Below, one piece after another: positions 63,215 through 64,000 of a stretch of 64,000 bases of DNA. Origin of the DNA: CAVTHW01 sp963734625 (GTDB lineage Bacteria; Acidobacteriota; Terriglobia; Bryobacterales; Bryobacteraceae). Numbering within the stretch: the stretch's first letter is position 1; every line of letters starts with the position of its first letter. The position numbers and the translations under genes were made by a program. The notes beneath the pieces were generated by a model. It saw only the letters and a list, made by a program, of their open reading frames with translations, was not told the origin of the DNA and made no database searches. Where the stretch lies: assembly GCA_963734625.1 (NCBI GenBank), contig CAVTHW010000006.1, forward strand, positions 186,001 through 250,000. The letters are read 5' to 3'.

Positions 63215-63979
63215 CTATGTCAACGACAAGTTGTACTTTGCCGACAGGGCCACGTTCCTGTCCTCGTAGAGCAGTTTCGTGAAGTCGCCCAGTGGCTTTT
63301 CCCACAGTGAATTCAAGTGCGTCTGCAAAGTCCAGAGATCGCTGACCATTTGCTCCTCTCGCACGATGAAGTCCCTTTTCAGCAGTTCCGGGATCTTGAG
63401 GGCATCTTGTACTTGCTGAAGCCCCCGGTACTGCTGAATGCGCTCTTTGCGGGGGACGAGACGTACCCTGCCCATCAGCACGTTGCCCAACAGGACGTCG
63501 TGCACGATCACATTGCGGTACGCCTTGATGTTCTGAACAAAGGTGGTGTACGCCTTCCATTCCTTTCGGCCTGCGTAGTACTCTCGAATCGCTTGGTTGC
63601 GGGATGGAATCGGGATAGGAGGCCTGCCTTGGCCGTACTTTAGGTAGTGTTCGTAGACGTTGCGATAGTGCTCGTCATACCACTCGGCCGCAAGGGCGAG
63701 GAACTTCTTGCGTGAAAGGGTTTGAAGGACCTTTATCTTCTGGCCAGTACATTCGGCCACCACGATGTACATCCTCAGGATGAACTGCTCCGTCAAGTCG
63801 CAGGCGGAGCCAAGATGGGTGTAGAAGTCGCCGAAGGGAGACTTTAAGGTGCCCGAGAGGTGCTCATGGGCGGCGACAAGGTGGAGGAAGAGCGAATAGT
63901 GCAGGTAGCATACTTTCCAGAGATCGTCTGCAACATCCTCACGGCGTTCGATACGATCGGGGGCCTCGGAGGCACTCAA
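63215..63979 (-). CDS. Helical protein with HEPN-like RX4H motif
   Basis: A 254-aa protein, probably starting at TTG 63979 (an in-frame TAG at 64000 rules out an earlier start). It is strongly helical: VCYLHYSLFLHLVAAHEHLS, CDLTEQFILRMYIVVAECTG, FLALAAEWYDEHYRNVYEHY. Residues AYRNVIVHDVLLG contain R-x4-H, the catalytic motif of HEPN ribonucleases. The C-terminus ends FTKLLYEDRNVALSAKYNLS. First gene of a four-gene unit. HEPN identity is inference from the motif and helicity. Confidence 0.6.
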   Translation of the reverse strand: MSASEAPDRIERREDVADDLWKVCYLHYSLFLHLVAAHEHLSGTLKSPFGDFYTHLGSACDLTEQFILRMYIVVAECTGQKIKVLQTLSRKKFLALAAEWYDEHYRNVYEHYLKYGQGRPPIPIPSRNQAIREYYAGRKEWKAYTTFVQNIKAYRNVIVHDVLLGNVLMGRVRLVPRKERIQQYRGLQQVQDALKIPELLKRDFIVREEQMVSDLWTLQTHLNSLWEKPLGDFTKLLYEDRNVALSAKYNLSLT

Positions 63980-64000
63980 TTCGCTTTGTTGTAGGCACTA

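Overview
The window is GC-rich DNA that most probably comes from an Acidobacteriota of the Solibacter/Bryobacter type. I base this on the general look of the 16S gene, four formylglycine-dependent sulfatases beside Gfo/Idh/MocA and NIPSNAP genes, and a split ATP synthase cluster in which the membrane-sector genes lie away from the F1 genes. No database search was possible, so this placement is an inference.

Bases 1-25,300 are ordinary chromosome. They hold a PilZ protein, a YpfJ-type metallopeptidase, dodecin, a NIPSNAP protein, a three-gene sulfatase operon divergent from a fourth sulfatase, a decayed cytochrome c, purU, and a phosphotriesterase-like protein. An rpmB - FAH-family - atpZ - atpI - atpB - atpE strand follows, then a VapBC pair, an ECF sigma factor next to a FecR/zinc-finger protein, dgt, a YfgM-like TPR protein, a response regulator with a STAS/RsbW-type switch pair, and mutS2. 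Small palindromic elements sit at gene ends.

Bases 25,300-46,000 are accessory. They begin at the 3' end of a tRNA-Glu, where a truncated IS3 abuts the tRNA. The region holds a long minus-strand stretch (about 27,300-27,870) that looks like a large structured RNA with a near-consensus sigma70 promoter. It is followed by an array of small secreted, membrane or zinc-ribbon proteins, many duplicated, each with recurring promoter, dyad and leader-RNA modules. IS1634-type and IS630 elements and an 87-bp mobile palindrome have inserted into this array, leaving footprints that can be read directly.

Bases 46,000-50,000 are an insertion-sequence graveyard: IS1595, ISKra4 and rve-transposase relics, the last split by a group II intron that carries its own reverse transcriptase. 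A complete rRNA operon follows (16S, tRNA-Ala, tRNA-Ile, 23S, 5S, terminator). After it come two head-to-tail IS110 copies, one frameshifted, each with a roughly 200-bp upstream non-coding end where a bridge RNA would be expected.

Bases 59,400-64,000 hold a secreted Gfo/Idh/MocA oxidoreductase, a broken HigBA-type pair, and a tightly packed four-gene unit: a protein with an HEPN-like motif, a 43-aa ORF, a DUF6978-like protein and a DUF1828-like protein. This unit and the large RNA are the best candidates for undescribed biology here. Several genes carry one or two single-base frameshifts, so assembly error has to be ruled out before calling them pseudogenes.
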